DNA of 64,000 nt, from NCBI GenBank assembly GCA_020310875.1, contig CM035406.1, positions 225,124,942 to 225,188,941 on the forward strand, in the 5' to 3' direction. A model generated the notes under the pieces. It was not told the origin of the DNA and searched no databases. It worked only from the letters and a program-made list of their open reading frames with translations. Source of the DNA: Ceratopteris richardii. Lineage: Eukaryota; Streptophyta; Polypodiopsida; Polypodiales; Pteridaceae. The translations under genes were made by a program, and so were the position numbers. This document shows positions 58,339 through 64,000 of the stretch, one piece after another (within the stretch, counting starts at the first letter, position 1; every line of letters starts with the position of its first letter).

Positions 58339-59494
58339 TGTAGCCTTTCCTCAATCACAATCTATCCCCAATCACAATCCTTCGATTACTCAGACATAAC
58401 AGTGGAGAGAAGAACGCAAAATTGCACAAGGCAAAAGAAAATCTGATGCGGAAGAGTAGAACAAATATGACGCTGAGAAGGAAGAATTCTGGTATGATAG
58501 ATGTGAATCAATGGTTACAGTTGCTTTGGACAATAGCTTCTTGATGAAGCCTCTACCTCCCGACCACCCCGGAGCTATCACAATCGCATTCTCACTCGCA
58601 CTCTCAATCACACTCTCACTCTCACTCTCACTCTCAATCACACTCTCAATCACAAGGTAATTATCAGACTTCTGTGTGTCCTCCGTGTTGATGCGCAGGC
58701 CTTCTTATCTTTCTTTTCCGTTTGATCGCAGCCGTGCTCCCCAAAGAAGTGTGCGATCCACCAAATTTAGAAAAAGTTGAGTTTCTCCAAAACTTTGGCA
58801 AAAAGCCATGCGATCGTAGTGTACTTCCTTTCTTTAGCATACCTATCAAAAATAGCAGAAAAACACCAAGAAGACATATCCGAAAACATACATAATTAGA
58901 CATGGTGACAGGTGAGCATGAGAATCACGGATTTGAATAGAATTAGACAAGCCCTCATTTCTTTTTTAAAGTGTTGGAAAAAACGGCACTTTTCAAAGCC
59001 TTGTAACTCAAAAAACAATGAGGAATTTGGTTAAGCTTGTGAGAGACACTTTTATTCAATTTTTCGATCTGCAAAATAGTGTTAGAGACGTCCGAGGTCC
59101 AAATCCACCTCCAAATGCCACTTTTGAGCTCTGCAAGGTTTAAAATTCTAGAGAGTAAAATCAAGGCATTTTCTTACAATGAACTAAACGTAGGACCCTG
59201 AACGAGGTACTTAGAACATGATTCACAAAAAACTCACACAGGCACTTTTATTCTCTTCTACTTGCTCTACCTTTCCCTCATACAGAGTTTTCCTTAATTC
59301 TTTCATCTTCACCTTCAAAATCCCACTGGAAAACATGATGCAATTAAGGTCTAGAGAGAGAATATGAAACTTGTCAACCCAGAATTTTTCCTACATGCAT
59401 AAAATGACCTAATTATTCGTTCTAAGCATTATTCCCACAATAAAATTCAGAAAGTTCAAAATGAATTATTTCACTAGAAAAGAGGCCTATTACA
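58339..59494 (-). repeat. Element A LTR6, full, shared by INT6 and INT7
   Basis: 1,156 bp, TGTAGCC...ATTACA on plus. Borders the INT6 primer site and the INT7 polypurine tract. Confidence 0.92.
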
Positions 59495-61770
59495 ATTCTT
59501 CCCCCCTTTAAGAACTCTGTCCTCAGAGTTGGAAAGAAGGATAATGTGTTAGAGAGTCATCTAAATTCACCCAACTCAAATCTTCTACTGGGTATGAATG
59601 CCATTTCACCAAAATTTCTACTATAGATCTATTTCTAAGAAATTTTTCCTTCCTATCTAATATTATTTCCGGTTGAAGCTCTAAAGAGCCATCGTCTTTC
59701 AGCTTATAATTGTCCTGCAAAACATGAGCAACATTAGACACATATCTTTTAAGTAAGCTGACATGAAATACAGGATGCATATTTAGATATTTGGGTAATT
59801 CCAGCAAATAAGCAAGAGATCCGATCTTTTTCAAAACTTTAAAAGGGCCTGCATATCGACGAGAAAGTCTATGATCCTTCCCTAGCAACAAGTTAGATCG
59901 GAGAGGATTAACTTTAAGAAATACCATATCATCAACTTGGAATTCAAGTGGTCTTCTCTTTAAATCATAGAACTTCTTTTGTCTTTTATGAGCTTCTCTT
60001 ATATGTTTCTTAATTTTTCCAAGTTCTTCATCCATCTTATCAAGCATTTCTTTGGATACTTCTACTTTATTTGGAAAACCCAAAAATGAAGGTGGAGTCA
60101 AACAATTATAACCATACATAGCTTCAAACGGAGTTACTTTTATAGATGCATGCCATGCACTATTGTATGCAAACTCAACCAAGGGTAAATATTCACTCCA
60201 ATTATCCTGCTTTTCATTCACATACATACGCAACATATCCTCAACTACCCTGTTAACCCTCTCGATTTCCCCATCAGTTTGTGGATGGAAAGTTGTACTC
60301 ATACAAAGTTGAGTTCCAATGGATTCAAATGTCGCTTTCCAGAAGTTTGACGTAAATCTAGAATCTCTATCAGAAATTATGCTTTTAGGCATTCCATGCA
60401 ATCGAAATATTTCTTTTACAAAGATTCTTGCAACACTCAAAATAGTATCAATCTTTTTCATAGGAAAGAAGTGTGCCATCTTGGTAAGCCGATCGACTAC
60501 AACAAATATGGTATCATGCTTACTTCTAGACATAGGTAGCTTAGTGATAAAGTCCATAGAAAGAGACTCCCACTTCTGATTTGGAACATCCAAAGGTTGA
60601 AGCATTCCTGGCATCCTCTTAAACTCAAATTTCACCTGTTGGCACTTCAAACATTCATTTACATATTTTCTAATATCCCGCTTCATACACGGCCAAAAGT
60701 AAGAATACTTTGTTTTAACATATGTCCTTGAATAACCTGGATGTGCAGAAAACGGTGCATCATGACAATCATGCAGTATTTTAACTTTTAGTGGAGATTT
60801 AGAAGATAAGCATAGCTGATTGTTACAATACAGTGTTCCATTCTGCAAATGAAATTTTGCCTCATATGTCGATCCCCTATTCGCATTCAAAGCATTCAAA
60901 ATAGGTGCATAAAAAGGATCCTGTTTTATCTCTTCTTGAATTTGATTGAGAAATTCAGAATTTATTACAGAAACAAGATTACACAAAGGTCTCCCACTCA
61001 ATGCATCAGCAACCTTATTTTCCTTACCAACAAGATACTTAATGTCAAAATCATACTCGCTTAATAATTCAATCCAACGCTTCCTCCTGTTGTTAAGCAA
61101 TGGTTGAGTGAAGATGTATTTTAGACTTTGATGATCTGTTCTCAATTCAAACTTAACCCCTAACAATAGATGTCTCCAATGCTTAAGTGCATGCACAACA
61201 ACAAGCATTTCTAAATCATGAGTAGGATAGTTAAGTTCATGCTTTCTTAGTTTTCTGGATTCATATGTGACCACCCTGCCATCCTATGAAATAACACATC
61301 CTATCTGACTACCACTTGCATCACATGCAACCACAAAAGGCTTTCCCATTTCAGGTATTTTCAAAACACAATTCTCAACGACTTTTTGTTTCAATGTTTC
61401 AAATGATTTCTGACAGGCATCACTCCACGCAAATCCTATATTCTTTTTAGTTAATTCGGTGAGGGGAGTAGCTATCTTAGAGAAATCCTTAATATGTGCT
61501 CTTTCATATTGTGCCAACCCAAGAAAATTTCTAACATCCCTTACAGTCTTAGGAATTGGCCAATCAACTATTGTTTTTACTTTATCTTCATCTATAAGGA
61601 TTCTTTCTTTTGATATTACTCTTCCTAGATACACAAGTTTATCCTTAGCAAAGAAGCACTTACTCTTTTTCCCATACAATTTGTGTTCTCTAAGAGTTTG
61701 CAAAGTCTTCTTGAGATGTACTGCATGCTCCGAATCATCTTTAGAGTACACAAATATATCATCAAGGAAG
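59495..61770 (-). pseudogene. Element A INT7, RT end to chromodomain
   Basis: Carries the longest undamaged pol segment of the window: 61274-59523, 583 codons, covering part of RNase H, HHCC (CLKCQQVKFEF), the DDE core (MDFITKLP, SDRDSRFTSNFW, DGEIERVNR) and the chromodomain. The RT C-terminal part is open at 61751-61284 and separated from it by one stop. At 61770, within the RT active-site region, the unit is cut and joined to the last 63 bp of an LTR, so Gag, protease and most of RT are missing. Confidence 0.9.
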
Positions 61771-61833
61771 TCCCCACAATGAAGTTCAGAAAGTTCAAAA
61801 TGAAATATTTCACTAGAAAAGAGGCTTATTACA
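61771..61833 (-). repeat. Element A LTR7 remnant (63 bp)
   Basis: Only the right end of the LTR (from TCCCCACAATGAAG to ATTACA) remains between INT7 and INT8. The polypurine tract of INT8 follows. Confidence 0.9.
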
Positions 61834-63804
61834 ATTCTTCCTCCCTTTAAGAACTCTGTCCTCAGAGTTGGAAAGAAGGATAATGTGTTAGAAAGTCATC
61901 TAAATTCACCTAACTCGAATCTTCTTCTAGCTATGAATGCCATTTCACCAAAATTTCTACTATAGATCTATTTCTAAGAAATCTTTCCTTCCTATCTAAT
62001 ATTATTTCCGGTTGAAGCTCAAAAGAGCCATCGTCTTTCAGCTTATAATTGTCCTGCAAAACATGAGCAATATTAGACACATATCTTTTAAGTAAGCCGA
62101 CATGAAATACAGGATGCACATTTAGATATTTAGGTAATTCCAGCAAAAAAGCAAGAGATCCGATCTTTTTCAAAACTTTAAAAGGGCCTGCATATGGAGG
62201 AGAAAGTCTAGGATCCTTCCCTAGCAACAAGCTAGATCGGTGAGGATTAACTTTAAGAAATACCATATCATCAATTTGGATTTCAAGTGGTCTTCTCTTT
62301 AAATCATAGAACTTCTTTTGTCTTTTCTGAGCTTCTCTTATATGTTTCTTAATTTTTCCAAGTTCTTCATCCATCTTATCAAGCATTTCTTTGGATACTT
62401 CTACTTTATTTGGAAAACCCAAAAACAAAGGTGGAGTCAAACAATTATAACCATACATAGCTTCAAACGGAGTCATTTTTATAGATGCATGCCATGCACT
62501 ATTGTATGCAAATTCAACCAAGGGTAAATATTCACTCCAGTTATCCTTCATTTCATTCACATACATACGCAACATATCCTCAACTACCCTGTTAACCCTC
62601 TCGATTTCCCCATCAGTTTGTGGATGGAAAGCTATACTCATACGAAGTTGAGTTCCAATGGATTCAAATGTCGCTTTCCAGAAGTTTGGCGTAAATCTAG
62701 GATCTCTATCAGAAATTATGCTTTTAGGCATTCCATGCAATCGAAATATTTCTCTTACAAAGATTCTTGCAACATTCAAAGCAGTATCAGTCTTTTTCAT
62801 AGGAAAGAAGTGTGCCATCTTGGTAAGCCGATCGACTACAACAAATATGGTATCATGCTTACTTCTGGTCATAGGTAGCTTAGTGATAAAGTCCATAAAA
62901 ATAGACTCCCACTTCTGATTTGGAACATCCAAAGGTTGAAGCATTCCTGGCATCCTCTTAAACTCAGATTTCACATGTTGGCACTTCAAACATATATTTA
63001 CATATTTTCTAATATCCCGCTTCATACACGGCGAAAAGTAAGAATACTTTGTTTTAACATATGTCCTTGAATAAGATGGATGTGCAAAAAAAGGTGCATC
63101 ATGACAATCATGCAGTATTTTAACTTTTAGTGGAGATTCAGAAGATAAGCATAGCCGATTGTTACAATACAGTGTTCCATTCTGCAAATGAAATTTTTCC
63201 TCATACATCGATCCCCTGTTCGCATTCAAAGCATTCAAAATAGATGCATAAAAAGGATCCTATTTTATCTCTTCTTGAATTTGATTGAGAAAATCAGAAT
63301 TTATTACAGAAAGAAGATTACACAAAGGTCTCCGACTCAATGCATCAGCAACCTTATTTTCCTTACCAGCAAGATACTTAATGTCAAAATCATACTCGCT
63401 TAATAATTCAATCCAACGTTTCTGCCTGTTGTTAAGCAATGGTTGAGTGAAGATGTATTTTAGACTTTGATGATCTGTTCTCAATTCAAACTTAACCCCT
63501 AACAATAGACGTCTCCAACGCTTAAGTGCATGCACAACAGCAAGCATTTCTAATTCATGAGTAGGATAGTTAAGTTCATGCTTTTTTAGTTTTCTGGACT
63601 CATATACGACCACCCTACCATCCTATGAAATAACACATCCTATGTGACTATCAGTTGCATCACATGCAACCACAAAAGGCTTTCCCATTTCTGGTATTTT
63701 CAAAACACAATTCTCAACGACTTTTTGTTTCAATGTTTCAAATGATTTTTGACAGGCATCACTCCACGCAAATCCTACATTCTTTTTAGTTAATTCGGTG
63801 AGGG
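61834..63804 (-). pseudogene. Element A INT8, RT end to integrase, cut at right
   Basis: Integrase with HHCC and DDE regions is open at 63238-61931; a TAG in the chromodomain (61933-61931) ends it early. RNase H is open at 63613-63260. The RT connection sequence ends abruptly at 63804, where undisturbed copies continue GGGGAGTAGCTATC. The rest lies beyond the inserted element at 63805 or is lost. Confidence 0.88.
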
Positions 63805-64000
63805 TGTTGATATATTTAGGTAGTGATGTGTGTGAACACTCTAGGACTGCCGGGACACTTTTTTCCCTCTTTAGGAGGTTTTTTTCCCGCGGCTTGTATA
63901 TACACCTATTGCCCTAATGGGCTACTTATCTTTGTACATTCTCTAGTAATACATTCAGTCTTGCGTGTTGTGCTCCAAGCTTCTTCTTCTTCCTTGTGCT
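63805..64000 (+). mobile_element. Start of a probable copia-type LTR, cut by window end
   Basis: New sequence begins with TGTTGATATATTTAGG exactly where INT8 homology stops. It contains TGTATATACA (63895-63904), a TATA-like element, and a downstream stretch (TTGTACATTCTCTAGTAATA) typical of plant copia LTR transcript starts. GAGGG (63800-63804) would be its 5-bp target duplication. Neither the LTR end nor any coding part is in the window, so class and strand are inferred. Confidence 0.5.

Larger units (their letters stand above)
18876..63804 (-). mobile_element. Element A: head-to-tail Ty3/gypsy chromovirus array sharing LTRs
   Basis: Seven LTRs or LTR pieces (LTR1-7) alternate with eight internal regions (INT1-8), all minus strand. 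Each LTR between two internal regions borders the primer site of the unit on its left and the polypurine tract of the unit on its right. A complete unit is an LTR of about 1.15 kb (TGTAAT...CGCTACA in element sense) plus about 4.5 kb coding Gag with a CCHC knuckle, protease, RT, RNase H, integrase and a chromodomain. All units are damaged, with different deletions. Element B (39750-53080) is nested in INT5. The right end is cut by another element at 63805. The chromodomain and domain order place the family among plant chromoviruses; the precise clade is not determined here. Confidence 0.92.

Overview
The window looks like a piece of a large, repeat-filled land-plant nuclear genome. I could recognise no host gene, tRNA, rRNA or CRISPR in 64 kb. 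The plant assignment rests on plant-type L1 LINEs (ORF1 with a DUF4283-like region and a CCHC knuckle; ORF2 with AP endonuclease, RT and a C-terminal zf-RVT knuckle) and on Ty3/gypsy chromoviruses with a C-terminal chromodomain and an initiator-Met tRNA primer site. The exact lineage is not fixed by the sequence. The pol style of the element at 39750-53080 hints at a non-seed plant (fern or lycophyte), which is only an inference.

Layout. 1-3285: a degenerate ~1.4 kb direct repeat (two copies, 1.86 kb apart) with a decayed gag-like fragment and old similarity to the chromovirus LTRs further right. 3286-4860: anonymous DNA with a 47-bp minisatellite. 4875-11353 (minus): a full-length L1-type LINE (LINE-1) with a 14-bp target duplication and a 1.1 kb 5' UTR holding two kinds of tandem repeat. 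Its ORF1 is intact and overlaps the ORF2 start as ATGA; ORF2 has two nonsense codons. 11603-15186 (minus): LINE-2, 5'-truncated, frameshifted, flanked by a 75/95-bp direct repeat. 15870-18372 (plus): LINE-3, 5'-truncated, with poly(A) tail and target duplication, same family as LINE-2 and opposite in orientation, so the pair forms a large inverted repeat.

18876-63804 (minus): a head-to-tail array of one chromovirus family ('element A'). Eight internal regions (INT1-INT8) alternate with seven LTRs (LTR1-LTR7), and neighbouring units share one LTR. All units are broken by nonsense codons, frameshifts and unit-specific deletions. Within INT5 a second, unrelated 13.3 kb Ty3/gypsy element ('element B', 39750-53080, minus, 2.75/2.86 kb LTRs, 4-bp target duplication) is nested. 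Its RT and integrase resemble, from memory of the families, the clade best known from basidiomycete fungi. At 63805 INT8 is cut by what looks like the start of a copia-type LTR that runs off the window.

How the parts work: these are copy-and-paste elements. LINE ORF1 would coat the RNA and ORF2 would nick and reverse-transcribe at the target. The LTR elements would encode Gag, protease, RT-RNase H and integrase, with the element A chromodomain steering integration to chromatin. No LTR element here could make a full set of proteins; LINE-1 is two codons short of an intact ORF2. The most notable structures are the shared-LTR array, the two independent hairpin-motif arrays (LINE-1 5' UTR and element B LTR), and the fungal-like pol of element B.
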